NCBI GenBank assembly: GCA_022793375.1
Contig: JAAWCS010000007.1
Span: forward strand, 1-64,000
Direction of reading: 5' to 3'
Source of the DNA: Lachnospiraceae bacterium
GTDB taxonomy: Bacteria; Bacillota; Clostridia; Lachnospirales; Lachnospiraceae
Length of the DNA: 64,000 nucleotides
Part shown: positions 42,322 to 51,059 of the stretch, piece by piece
Numbering within the stretch: the stretch's first letter is position 1
How the letters are laid out: each line of letters starts with the position of its first letter
Program-made: the position numbers and the translations under genes
The notes under the pieces: generated by a model
The model's input: the letters and a program-made list of their open reading frames with translations, nothing else
Told to the model about the DNA's origin: nothing
The model's database searches: none

Positions 42322-45047
42322 CACCGATTTTTGTCCGCTATACATGGAAAACACTTCAAAAAAACCGCAGCCGGACCTGGGTAACGATCGTAGGGATTTT
42401 GCTGTCTACGGCCCTGGTAACGGCAGTGACGGTCAGTGTTGCCAGCGCCCTTCATTATTTTAGGCAGGTGGCGATCGAGGATGTGGGAGACTGGAGCGTA
42501 TGTCTGTACGAGACGACCGCACAAGAACAGGAGCAGCTTTTACAGGACAAAAGAGTCGAGGGCCTTTGCTCCCTGCGCACGGTCGGCTACGCGCAGACAG
42601 ACTGTGAGTACGAGAAAAAATCGTATTTATTTGTGGGGGCTGTGAGCGATTTCTTTGCCGGCCGGATGCCGGTGGAGCTGATCGAAGGACGGCTGCCGGA
42701 AAACGACCGGGAGATTCTCCTCTCGCGGCAGTTTCTTTACAACAGCGGCTGGGAAATCGAAGTGGGCGATACCTTGACGCTGGAACTCGGAAGCCGTCTG
42801 GCGCAGAGCGCGCTAAACCGGGTAAATGACGATACGCCAGGCGGAGGAAACGGGACGCCGTGCCGTTTGACGCAGCACGATCCTTGGCAGGGCGAAGAGA
42901 GCATGGCGCCGGAGTATTTTGCGGCGGAGGGCGGGAGCGTGACTTACACGGTGACGGGCGTGTATGAGGAGCCGGAGTTTGAGCCATCCTCAGCGCCGGG
43001 CTATACGGCCCTGACCGCCGATCGACCGGCCGCAGGCGGTCCGGCAGAAGCGGAGAAGGAAAACAGCGAAGCGATCTATGAGCTGTGGATTCAGCTGAAG
43101 GATATCGGGGAGGCGGAGGGTTTTCTCAGAGAATGGCAGAAGGGCGGCTTTCGGGGAGAGACAAACCGGACGCTGCTAAAATACAGCGGATATTCCGGCA
43201 GTTCTTCCATGGAATTGCTCTACAGTATGGCGGGCATTCTGGCCGTAATTGTGGTGGCCGGTTCGGTGGCGCTGATCTACAATGCCTTTTCGATTTCGGT
43301 GACGGAGCGGGTGCGCCAGTTCGGCCTGCTGAAATCGCTGGGCGCTACACGCCGCCAGATTATGGGAAGCGTTTTAATGGAAGGGCTGATGCTGTGTGCC
43401 GTGGGAATTCCGCTGGGAGTGCTGACGGGCTGCATGGGAATCAGCGCGACGATTTGGGCCTGCCGGGATTTGTTTGAGACAGTATTGGGCAACTTTTCAA
43501 AGACGGTGGTTTTCAGCGTCCACTTAACGGCGCCGGCCATGGCGCTGTCCGTGGGGCTGGGAGTGTTTACGGTGTTGCTGTCGGCCTGGCTGCCGGCGAG
43601 AAAAGCCCTGCGGCTGCCGGCGATCGAAGCGATCCGCCAGAATCAGGAGGTGCGGATTCGGGCCGGGCGCGTGCGCACCAGCCGATGGACGCTGCGTTTG
43701 TTTGGTCTGCCGGGGATGCTGGCCTCCAAAAATTTTAAGCGCAGCCGCAGGCGCTATCGTGTGACAATCTTTTCTTTGTTTTTCAGCATTGTCCTCTTTG
43801 TCTGCTCCGGAAGCTTCTGCCACTATCTGCGCAAGAGCGTCGAGGACAGCCAGAGTGTGGGAACATACGATCTGGCTTACTATATGTGGGATAATCCGCA
43901 GGGACTTGAAAAGCTGTATGAAAAGCTGAGCGCCATACCCGGCGTGGACGAAAGCGTGCTGACCGATACAAGGAGCATGAATATCGTAGTGGAGCGGGAA
44001 AATCTGACCGATGAATTTAAACGCAATCATGATGAGAGCCAAGGGACGCCCTGGGCGTTTTGGGGCGTGGTTTTTGTGGAGGATGAGGACTATCGGGCTT
44101 TCCTGACCGCGAATGATCTGGACACATCGATCTACATGGACATAGAACATCCGACTGCGCTGGCGTTTGACCGGATGGGATACAGCTCGTCGGAAGCAGG
44201 CTATCAGGTGTACGATGTGCTCAAAGAGGGAGCGGAGGAATTGCAGATCCTGCTGCCGGAGAAAAAAGAAGGTTATGGCACGGGAAGCATTCTGCTGACC
44301 GAGCAAGGGGCGCAGATTCTGTACTATAAAGAGGATGTGAAGGAGAGCCAGGAACCGCTGGCGGTCCCTTTGGAGGAAGGGGCTCAGACCATTCTGGTGA
44401 CGGTGGGAACGCGCCTTTTACAGGCGCCGTGGTTTTGCAGCGGTAAGGACCGCCCGCAAATATTTTTGCCCGCCGGCGTAAGGGATGCCTGGGGGCTTGA
44501 CAAGGACTGGGGATCGGCCTTTTTCCTGACCGGGGATGAATCTCAGGCTTATGAAGCCATGAAGGAGATTACAAAAAAGAGCGACGGGATCCTCTCAAAC
44601 CATGCGCAGAGCGCGCGGGAAACCAAGGCGCTGCTGGGACTCATGGAGGTCTTTTCCACCGGGTTTTTGGCGCTGATCAGCCTGATTACCACCGCCAATA
44701 TGTTTAATACGATTTCCACTAACGTCTTGCTGCGGCGCCGGGAATTTGCCATGCTGCATTCCATCGGCATGACGCGTGGAGGAATAAGGCGTATTCTCAA
44801 TTATGAGTGCCTGCTGTACGGCGGCAAGAGCCTTCTGTATGCGGCGCCGGTCTCGGCGGCAATCTCCTATATGATTTACGAAAACATAAAGCAGGAGGGA
44901 TTTTTCATGGGATTTTATATTCCCTGGCAGACGCTTGCGATTGCGGTGCTGGCAGTGTTCCTGATTGTCTTTGCAACGATGACCTATGCGGACAAACGGC
45001 TGGGACGGGGCGAACTGGCCGGGGAGATCCGGGAGGAGAACGCCTGA
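42318..45047 (+). CDS. FtsX-type ABC transporter permease
   Basis: A 909-residue permease with one membrane helix near the N-terminus, a large extracytoplasmic domain (~50-285), an FtsX helical bundle (~290-440: MAGILAVIVVAGSVALIYNAF, ERVRQFGLLKSLGATRRQI), a second half with its own extracytoplasmic domain (~490-760), and a final FtsX bundle (~770-900: NVLLRRREFAMLHSIGMTRGG). The two FtsX cores in one chain plus the ATPase, kinase and regulator form a typical peptide-sensing/detoxification module. The likely substrates are cell-envelope-active peptides; this is inferred from architecture. The 3' end stops 4 bp before the end of the convergent ABC-F gene. Confidence 0.92.
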   Translation: MTPIFVRYTWKTLQKNRSRTWVTIVGILLSTALVTAVTVSVASALHYFRQVAIEDVGDWSVCLYETTAQEQEQLLQDKRVEGLCSLRTVGYAQTDCEYEKKSYLFVGAVSDFFAGRMPVELIEGRLPENDREILLSRQFLYNSGWEIEVGDTLTLELGSRLAQSALNRVNDDTPGGGNGTPCRLTQHDPWQGEESMAPEYFAAEGGSVTYTVTGVYEEPEFEPSSAPGYTALTADRPAAGGPAEAEKENSEAIYELWIQLKDIGEAEGFLREWQKGGFRGETNRTLLKYSGYSGSSSMELLYSMAGILAVIVVAGSVALIYNAFSISVTERVRQFGLLKSLGATRRQIMGSVLMEGLMLCAVGIPLGVLTGCMGISATIWACRDLFETVLGNFSKTVVFSVHLTAPAMALSVGLGVFTVLLSAWLPARKALRLPAIEAIRQNQEVRIRAGRVRTSRWTLRLFGLPGMLASKNFKRSRRRYRVTIFSLFFSIVLFVCSGSFCHYLRKSVEDSQSVGTYDLAYYMWDNPQGLEKLYEKLSAIPGVDESVLTDTRSMNIVVERENLTDEFKRNHDESQGTPWAFWGVVFVEDEDYRAFLTANDLDTSIYMDIEHPTALAFDRMGYSSSEAGYQVYDVLKEGAEELQILLPEKKEGYGTGSILLTEQGAQILYYKEDVKESQEPLAVPLEEGAQTILVTVGTRLLQAPWFCSGKDRPQIFLPAGVRDAWGLDKDWGSAFFLTGDESQAYEAMKEITKKSDGILSNHAQSARETKALLGLMEVFSTGFLALISLITTANMFNTISTNVLLRRREFAMLHSIGMTRGGIRRILNYECLLYGGKSLLYAAPVSAAISYMIYENIKQEGFFMGFYIPWQTLAIAVLAVFLIVFATMTYADKRLGRGELAGEIREENA

Positions 45048-45051
45048 TGGC

Positions 45052-47007
45052 TCATTCGTCGGCTAGTTGCTCCCACAACTCATACAGCTGCGCAAGCCTG
45101 GCCGCGTTTTCCTCCTGATCGCGGCCAAGCTGCAGAAGCTTAGCGGGGCTGGTAGCCACCTGCGGATCGGACATCTGCTGTTCTAAGAGCGAATTCTGCT
45201 CCTCCAGCAAAGCGATCTCCGACTCGCATTTGGCAAGGTCGTTTTTGCGCTTGCGCTCTCTGGCCTGCTGCTCCTTCTGCGCTTTCCAGTCCTGCTTGAC
45301 CGCGCTCTCTGGCTTATCGGCGGCCGGGCCGGCGGACCAGGGCGTGCCGGCGCCAGGCAAAACGCCGCTCTGCTTCTTAAAACCGCCGCCCGGCGCACCG
45401 GGCAGCGCCCGCTTTTCCAGGTAATAATCATAGTCACCCAAATAGTTTGTAAAGCGGCCGTTTTCCAAATCCAGAAGGCGGGTGGCCGTTTTGTTGATAA
45501 AATAACGGTCATGCGAAACATAGAGGACCGTGCCCTCATACTGGGCCAGCGCTTTTTCGAGAATCTCTTTGGAGAGCATGTCCAAGTGGTTGGTAGGCTC
45601 GTCCAGGATCAGGAAATTGGCTTCGGAGAGCATCAGCTTGGCAAGGGAGACGCGGCCGCGTTCGCCGCCGCTCAAATCCCGGATCCGCTTAAACACATCG
45701 TCGCCGGTAAACAAAAAGGCGGCCAGAAGGCTGCGGATTTCCGTATTGGTCATGGCCGGATGGTCGTCAAGGATTTCTTCAAACAGGGTTTTGTCCATGT
45801 GGAGGACCTGGTGCTCCTGATCGTAGTAACCGATCTGTACCTTGGCGCCCAGAACAAGGGAACCGCGATCGGCGGCGACCAGCCCGTTGATGATTTTCAG
45901 GAGAGTGGTTTTGCCGGTACCGTTGCTGCCGATGACGGCAACACGTTCGCCGCGTTTTATGTCAATGTCTACGTCACAAAAGAGGGGCAGAGGGCCATAG
46001 GCTTTTGACAGGCCGCGGACGGTTAAGACGTCATTGCCGCTTATACAGCTGGGGGTAAAGCGAACGGACATATCGGCTTTTACTTCAAAGGGCTTTTCCA
46101 GGCGTTCGATTTTGTCAAGCATTTTTTCGCGGCTCTCGGCTCGCTTAATGGATTTCTCCCGGTTAAAGGAACGCAGTTTGGCGATGACCTCCTCCTGATG
46201 CCGGATTTCGGCCTGCTGGTTTAAGTAGGCTTTCAGCTGTGCTTCCCGGAGCATGGCTTTTTTTTCGGCATAAGCGGAATAATTGCCGGAGAAAACGCCG
46301 ACCCGCGTGTGATCGACCTCGATGACCTTTGTAACGACCCGGTCGAGGAAAAAGCGGTCGTGCGCCACAATTATAATGGCGCCCGGGTAATTCAGCAAAA
46401 AAGTCTCCAGCCAGGCAATGGAATTTAAATCCAGGTGGTTGGTAGGCTCGTCCAAAAGAAGGATATCCGGGCGGGACAGGAGAAGTTTTCCCAGGGAAAC
46501 CCGCGTTTTCTGGCCGCCGGACAAGGCGGAAACCGGCTTGGAAAATTCGTCCTCGGAAAAGCCCAGCCCTTTTAAGACGCCTGTGATTTCGCTTTGCAGG
46601 GCATAGCCGCCCGCCTCCTCAAAGCGGTGCGTTGCCTGGGCATAGGCTTCCATTGCGGCGGACAGCTCTTCGCCCGCAAGATGCGGCATCTGCGTTTCCA
46701 GCGCGCGGATTTTTTCCTCGAGCGCCAGCACGTCATGCTTTACCTCCAGAAGCGCTTCGCGGATCGAGTGGTGATCCTTTATGTCCTGATGCTGTGCCAG
46801 ATACCCCATGGTTTTGCCGCGGGAGAGGGTGACCTGCCCCTCGTCGGCCGCCAGGTCGCCGGTGATAATTTTCAGCAGGGTGCTTTTGCCGGCGCCGTTG
46901 ATGCCGACAATGGCCGCTTTTTCGCGTTCTTCTATGAAAAAACTGGCGTCGCAGAGGACGTCTTTGTCTAAAAATGCTTTGCTGATATGACTGCAGGACA
47001 GAATCAT
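45052..47007 (-). CDS. ABC-F family ATPase (ribosome-associated type)
   Basis: A 651-residue soluble protein with two ABC domains and no membrane segments. First domain: Walker A GINGAGKSTLL, signature LSGGQKTRVSLGKLL, Walker B ILLLDEPTNHLDLNS. Second: GSNGTGKTTLLKII, LSGGERGRVSLAKLM, FLILDEPTNHLDMLS. A charged interdomain linker (~240-310) and a Lys/Glu-rich coiled-coil tail (~560-650) match the YdiF/Uup group. ABC-F proteins act on the ribosome, relieving stalled translation or protecting against antibiotics; which applies here cannot be told. The start (complement of 47005-47007) follows GGGAGG. Confidence 0.93.
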   Translation of the reverse strand: MILSCSHISKAFLDKDVLCDASFFIEEREKAAIVGINGAGKSTLLKIITGDLAADEGQVTLSRGKTMGYLAQHQDIKDHHSIREALLEVKHDVLALEEKIRALETQMPHLAGEELSAAMEAYAQATHRFEEAGGYALQSEITGVLKGLGFSEDEFSKPVSALSGGQKTRVSLGKLLLSRPDILLLDEPTNHLDLNSIAWLETFLLNYPGAIIIVAHDRFFLDRVVTKVIEVDHTRVGVFSGNYSAYAEKKAMLREAQLKAYLNQQAEIRHQEEVIAKLRSFNREKSIKRAESREKMLDKIERLEKPFEVKADMSVRFTPSCISGNDVLTVRGLSKAYGPLPLFCDVDIDIKRGERVAVIGSNGTGKTTLLKIINGLVAADRGSLVLGAKVQIGYYDQEHQVLHMDKTLFEEILDDHPAMTNTEIRSLLAAFLFTGDDVFKRIRDLSGGERGRVSLAKLMLSEANFLILDEPTNHLDMLSKEILEKALAQYEGTVLYVSHDRYFINKTATRLLDLENGRFTNYLGDYDYYLEKRALPGAPGGGFKKQSGVLPGAGTPWSAGPAADKPESAVKQDWKAQKEQQARERKRKNDLAKCESEIALLEEQNSLLEQQMSDPQVATSPAKLLQLGRDQEENAARLAQLYELWEQLADE

Positions 47008-47252
47008 AAAAATTTTCCTCCCTGTCTTGTATTCTCGGGGATTTTTAAATATACTGTAGGTACGCGGGCCGGCATAAAAATGCGCATGGCTTTTTCGGAC
47101 TGAGAATCGGCGCCGGTATCATGTCTGGCGACATTATAGCACAAAATATGGAAGAAGGTCAAATAATTAAGAAGGCTCTGTCATGCCTGAAGGAAATAAA
47201 GGATCGATTATATTTTGGGAAAACGCAGATAATAATAAGGAAAGGTGACTAC

Positions 47253-48263
47253 ATGGAGAAGAGAGTGCTGAAAAAAATACTGCTGATCGCCACCGGCGGG
47301 ACAATCGCTTCACAGGAAACGGAGGAGGGGCTTGCGCCGGCAATCGCTCCGGATACCCTTTTAAAAGCCGTGCCGGAGATCCGCAGTTTCTGCGAGGCCG
47401 ATGCGGTTCAGATTTTGAATATTGACAGTACGAATTTACAGCCGGAAAACTGGCTTAAGATGGTGCACGTTGTCCGGGAAAAGTATCAAAACTATGACGG
47501 GTTTGTGATTACGCACGGCACGGACACGATGGCATATACGGCCGCGGCGCTGTCCTATCTGATCCAGAACGCGGACAAGCCGATCGTACTGACAGGCTCC
47601 CAAAAGCCGATCGGCTATGGGATCAGCGACGCAAGAAAGAACCTGTATGACAGTTTTGTGCTGGCCTGCGAGGACAAGATGGCGGGCGTATACCTGGTCT
47701 TTGACGGAAAGGCGATTTTCGGCACACGGGCCCGCAAGATCAAAAGCAAAAGCTACGATGCCTTTGAAAGCGTAAATCATCCGGTGGCGGCCCGGATTTA
47801 CGACGGACATGTGATACGGTATTTTGAAACGCCGGTTCAGCCCGGCGGCCCGGTATTTTATGAGAAGGTACGGCCCTCGGTTTTTTTGTTAAAGCTGATC
47901 CCGGGCATGGATCCGGATATCCTTGAGTATGTGGGGGCGCGTTACGATGTGATCGTCATTGAAAGCTACGGCGTGGGAGGCGTGCCCTTTGTGGACCGGC
48001 GCAATTTCCTGCTGGAGGTGGAAAAGCTGGCGGCGCAGGGAAAGATCGTCGTGGTGACGACGCAGGCGCTTTTTGAAGGCAGCGACGTAGGCGTGTATGC
48101 GGTGGGGAAAAAAGCCATGAACTGCCCGACGCTTTTGCAGTCCTACGACATGACCGTGGAGGCGGTGGTGACGAAAATGATGTGGCTCTTGGGTGAGACG
48201 CAGGAGGGGGAGGAGATTCGCAGACGGTTTTATAAGCCGGTGCACCGGGACTTCCACAAATAA
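47253..48263 (+). CDS. ansA: Type I L-asparaginase
   Basis: A 336-residue amidohydrolase that hydrolyses asparagine to aspartate and ammonia. It has both nucleophile regions: TGGTIASQETEEGLAP near the N-terminus (first Thr) and the DGFVITHGTDTMAYTAAALS motif (Thr-Asp pair, about residue 90). VLTGSQKPIGYGISDARKN and the length without signal peptide fit the cytoplasmic type I enzyme. The ATG at 47253 follows AAGGAAAGGTG; an in-frame ATG at 47121 would add 44 residues of non-family sequence. It is monocistronic. The leader 47008-47252 shows a small ATGTC/GACAT dyad at 47121-47134 and no confident promoter. Confidence 0.94.
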   Translation: MEKRVLKKILLIATGGTIASQETEEGLAPAIAPDTLLKAVPEIRSFCEADAVQILNIDSTNLQPENWLKMVHVVREKYQNYDGFVITHGTDTMAYTAAALSYLIQNADKPIVLTGSQKPIGYGISDARKNLYDSFVLACEDKMAGVYLVFDGKAIFGTRARKIKSKSYDAFESVNHPVAARIYDGHVIRYFETPVQPGGPVFYEKVRPSVFLLKLIPGMDPDILEYVGARYDVIVIESYGVGGVPFVDRRNFLLEVEKLAAQGKIVVVTTQALFEGSDVGVYAVGKKAMNCPTLLQSYDMTVEAVVTKMMWLLGETQEGEEIRRRFYKPVHRDFHK

Positions 48264-48329
48264 ATATGTACAAACTGTGAAAAGACTGTTAAATTTTATC
48301 ACTCTGCCCGTTCTTTAGCGGCCAGGCGG

Positions 48330-48358
48330 TTGACATTGTTTTTTTTCACCGATATAAT
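48330..48358 (+). promoter_or_regulatory. Promoter of rex
   Basis: Consensus -35 TTGACA (48330-48335), 17-nt spacer, perfect -10 TATAAT (48353-48358); one of the strongest sigma-A promoters in the window. Confidence 0.8.
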
Positions 48359-48424
48359 TATAAAGAATATTGGTTTCTTAGAAGTAGGAAAAACCGCCCG
48401 CGAAGCGGAGATTGGAGTACGAGA

Positions 48425-49066
48425 GTGGAGAATAAAGAGATTTCAAATGCAGTAATTAAAAGACTCCCCAGATATCACAGATACCTGGGTGATTTGATGG
48501 CCCAGGGCGTGGAGCGGATCTCTTCCCAGGAGCTGAGTGTCCGGATGAATGTAACGGCTTCGCAGATTCGCCAGGACCTGAATAATTTTGGCGGCTTTGG
48601 GCAGCAGGGATACGGCTATAACGTAGCGTATCTGTACCAGGAGATCGCCAAGATCTTAGGACTGGACCGCGAGAACAGCATGATAATCATCGGCTGCGGG
48701 AATTTTGGCCGCGCTTTGGCGAATTACCAGAATTTTGAAAACCGCGGTTTTGTGACAAAAGCGATTTTTGACGTCAACCCGGATAAGGTAGGAAACCGCG
48801 TGCGGAATATACCGGTTTTATATATTGATGAACTGTCAAAATTTTTGCAGGCCAACGATATTAAAATTGCCGTTTTGACGATTCCCAGAGAGGAAGCGGT
48901 GAAGGTGAGTGAGGTTTTGGTGGCTAACGGTATTAAGGCCATTTGGAATTTTGCGCATGTAGACCTCGACGTCCCTTCGGACGTGGTGGTGGAGAACGTC
49001 CATTTGTCCGAGAGCCTGATGCAGCTGTCCTACCGCATTGCCGAGGCGGCCAAAAATAAGAACTGA
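48425..49066 (+). CDS. rex: Redox-sensing transcriptional repressor Rex
   Basis: A 213-residue repressor that senses the NADH/NAD+ ratio and controls fermentation and hydrogen-metabolism genes. The N-terminal winged helix contains RISSQELSVRMNVTASQIRQDLNNFGGFGQQGYGYNV (split here by function: sensing helix then recognition wing). The Rossmann domain starts with IIGCGNFGRALANY near residue 87, and HVDLDVPSDVVVENVHL is the C-terminal family segment. The start is a GTG at 48425 with GGAG eight bases upstream. acpS follows after 11 nt. The [FeFe] hydrogenase operon in this window is a natural candidate target, but I found no convincing Rex operator at its promoter. Confidence 0.96.
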   Translation: MENKEISNAVIKRLPRYHRYLGDLMAQGVERISSQELSVRMNVTASQIRQDLNNFGGFGQQGYGYNVAYLYQEIAKILGLDRENSMIIIGCGNFGRALANYQNFENRGFVTKAIFDVNPDKVGNRVRNIPVLYIDELSKFLQANDIKIAVLTIPREEAVKVSEVLVANGIKAIWNFAHVDLDVPSDVVVENVHLSESLMQLSYRIAEAAKNKN

Positions 49067-49077
49067 CGGGAGTAGCC

Positions 49078-49497
49078 ATGATTTTGGGCATCGGTAACGA
49101 TATTATTAAAATCGAACGCGTCAAAAAGGCCAGCCGGTCGGCGGCTTTTATGCAGCGCGTCTATACGGCCCTGGAACAAGAACAGTTTCAGCATATCCCT
49201 GCCTCTTTGGCAGGGAATTTTGCTGTTAAAGAGGCGGTGGCTAAGATGCTGGGAACGGGTTTTCGGGGATTTGGTCCGGCGGATATCGAAGTGCTGCGGG
49301 ACGAACAGGGCTGCCCGTTTGTGAAATTGTATAACAAGGCTTTGGAGAGAAGCGATGAGCTGGCAATCCGCCGGATCTGGGTGACAATCTCCCACGAAAA
49401 GGAGTTTGCCCTCGCCACCGCGATCGGCGAGGGCGGGCCGGATTGCGGCGGGGAGAGAAAGGCGGGAGGATTCACACAGACAAGCGTTTTGCCATAA
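49078..49497 (+). CDS. acpS: Holo-[acyl-carrier-protein] synthase
   Basis: A 139-residue phosphopantetheinyl transferase that activates acyl carrier protein for fatty-acid synthesis. The metal-binding Asp is in ILGIGNDIIKIERV (D8) and the Glu in FAVKEAVAKMLGTGFRGF, both family hallmarks. WVTISHEKEFALATAI is the third conserved block. The C-terminus is extended by about 20 Gly/Pro/Glu-rich residues relative to typical AcpS (about 120). The ATG follows GGGAG. It is in an operon after rex; the usual NAD(P)HX epimerase and alanine racemase genes are absent between it and the MazF-like gene. Confidence 0.95.
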   Translation: MILGIGNDIIKIERVKKASRSAAFMQRVYTALEQEQFQHIPASLAGNFAVKEAVAKMLGTGFRGFGPADIEVLRDEQGCPFVKLYNKALERSDELAIRRIWVTISHEKEFALATAIGEGGPDCGGERKAGGFTQTSVLP

Positions 49498-49605
49498 GAT
49501 AATATCGGGGGAAATCTGCCTGCGGGCCGGGCGCCCGCGAAGGCATACCGATTTTTTTCAACTTCCTGAATACACACGATTAGATTGGAAATACTTACGG
49601 ATAAG

Positions 49606-49650
49606 AAATACCGCAAGGGTATCCCATAATGCCCTCAGGATACGGGCAAT
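49606..49650 (+). repeat. Short leader repeat, single copy before the MazF-like gene
   Basis: Starts AAATACCGCAAGGGTATC, which can fold as ATACC-GCAAG-GGTAT, and continues to GGGCAAT. The first 18 bases are identical to those at 50092-50109, and the whole unit is related to the tandem pair at 12243-12340. Confidence 0.5.
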
Positions 49651-49681
49651 ATGAAGCAAAGAACGATCGGAGTATAGCAGG

Positions 49682-50044
49682 ATGATTATCAGACGTGGCG
49701 ATGTGTATTACGCGGATTTACGGCCGGTGGTCGGATCGGAACAGGGCGGGATCCGTCCGGTGGTTATTATACAAAACGATGTGGGGAACAGGCACAGCCC
49801 GACCGTGATCTGTGCCGCCATTACCTCAAAGATGAACAAGGCCAAGCTGCCTACGCATGTAGAGCTGCCCTGCGGGGAGAGCGAGATGGCGAAAGATTCG
49901 GTTATTTTGCTGGAGCAGCTGCGCACGGTGGATAAGCAGCGGCTCCGCGAGAAAATCTGCCATCTGGACGAACGGATGCTGCATCAGGTGGACGAGGCGC
50001 TTTTGGTCAGTTTAAGTCTGGATACATACAATCGCAGATATTGA
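49682..50044 (+). CDS. MazF/PemK-family endoribonuclease toxin (EndoA-like)
   Basis: A 120-residue protein of the MazF fold that cleaves mRNA at short sequence motifs. The start [32 protein letters not shown] is the family block ([19 protein letters not shown]) with the catalytic Arg in GGIRP and Thr in [11 protein letters not shown]. EndoA-type toxins are normally paired with a small antitoxin gene directly upstream, but the 184 bp between acpS and this ATG hold no such frame. The antitoxin may be encoded elsewhere, or the protein may be a chromosomal housekeeping RNase. The ATG is preceded by AGG only, a weak site. Confidence 0.92.
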   Translation: MIIRRGDVYYADLRPVVGSEQGGIRPVVIIQNDVGNRHSPTVICAAITSKMNKAKLPTHVELPCGESEMAKDSVILLEQLRTVDKQRLREKICHLDERMLHQVDEALLVSLSLDTYNRRY

Positions 50045-50069
50045 CGAAACGGCCGGCAGATGATACAAT
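50041..50069 (+). promoter_or_regulatory. Promoter of the CorC-like gene
   Basis: -35 TTGACG (50041-50046, overlapping the toxin stop codon), 17-nt spacer, -10 TACAAT (50064-50069). The transcript would begin near 50076 and carry the short repeat hairpin in its leader. Confidence 0.6.
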
Positions 50070-50091
50070 TCACGTAAACACAGGAAGAGGG

Positions 50092-50140
50092 AAATACCGC
50101 AAGGGTATCTCACTACATCCTTAAACATGGACAAGAGCAA
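50092..50140 (+). repeat. Short leader repeat before the CorC-like gene
   Basis: Begins AAATACCGCAAGGGTATC, the same 18 bases as 49606-49623, then diverges; its end (TTAAACATGGACAAG) aligns with the end of the 12295-12340 unit. Located between promoter and start codon. Confidence 0.55.
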
Positions 50141-50163
50141 AAAAGGAGAGGGAATTAGCACCG

Positions 50164-51018
50164 ATGGAAGAGGGCAGTCCATTGCGCAGAATCCTGCGCA
50201 CACTGGGAATACATACGGAAGATGAAAATGTAACGGAAGAGGATATCAAAACGGTCGTCCAGGAGGGGCACGAGCAGGGACTTCTGGAGAAAGAAGAGGC
50301 CGTGATGATCAACAATATTATTGAACTGGGAGAGACGGAGGCCAAGGATATCATGACGCACCGGCGTCATATCCGCGCTCTGGGGACGGACACGCCCTTA
50401 AACAAGGCGGTGGATGTGATTCTCAGTGAGCGCAACTCCCGCTTCCCGGTTTATGGAGAGGATATTGACGATATCCGCGGCGTTTTATATCTGCGGGATG
50501 CCGTGATCTGCCGGGAGGGCGGGCAGCACAACAGCGAGCCGATCGGGCAGATTCCCGGGCTTTTGCGCGATGCCCATTTTACGCCTGAGACACGCAGTGT
50601 ACGCCTGCTGCTGCAGGAGATGCAGCGGGATAAGCAGCATCTGACCTTAGTGGTGGACGAGTACGGCCAGACCAGCGGTTTGATTACCATGGAGGACATC
50701 CTCGAGGAAATCGTCGGCGACATTTTTGATGAATATGACAAGGCCGAGGTCTTTATCACGCCGCTGGAGGGCGGAGTCTATCTGCTCAAGGGCATGGCCC
50801 CCTTAGAGGACGTGGCGGAGACGTTGGGGATCGGAAACGATGAGAATTTTGACACGTTAAACGGACTCTTGATTTCCCTGCTAAACCGGATTCCGGCAGA
50901 AGGGGAGCGGCTGACCGTTACATACGAACGCTATTCGTTCCATATCCTGCAGGTAAAGAATAAGATGATTCAGCTGGTACGTGCCGTGCCGATCCGGGAG
51001 CAGGCAGCACAGGAGTAA
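50164..51018 (+). CDS. CorC/HlyC-type CBS-domain protein
   Basis: A 284-residue soluble protein: an N-terminal helical segment (EEDIKTVVQEGHEQGLLEKEE), two CBS domains (~55-185, with IMTHRRHIRAL and LTLVVDEYGQTSGLITMEDI) and a C-terminal CorC/HlyC transporter-associated domain (~200-280). It lacks the DUF21 membrane domain found in full-length hemolysin-family proteins, so it matches the CorC type that modulates Mg/Co efflux or binds nucleotides. The ATG at 50164 has GGAG about 16 nt upstream, a loose fit. The partner transporter is not in the window. yebC follows 41 nt downstream. Confidence 0.9.
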   Translation: MEEGSPLRRILRTLGIHTEDENVTEEDIKTVVQEGHEQGLLEKEEAVMINNIIELGETEAKDIMTHRRHIRALGTDTPLNKAVDVILSERNSRFPVYGEDIDDIRGVLYLRDAVICREGGQHNSEPIGQIPGLLRDAHFTPETRSVRLLLQEMQRDKQHLTLVVDEYGQTSGLITMEDILEEIVGDIFDEYDKAEVFITPLEGGVYLLKGMAPLEDVAETLGIGNDENFDTLNGLLISLLNRIPAEGERLTVTYERYSFHILQVKNKMIQLVRAVPIREQAAQE

Positions 51019-51059
51019 AGGTATTTTAAATCAGATCAACCTAGAAGAGGAGAGTATGT

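Noticed and set aside
48337-48354. Rex operator inside the rex promoter (TTGT...TTCAC)
   Set aside because: The half-sites do not have the spacing or symmetry of Rex sites.
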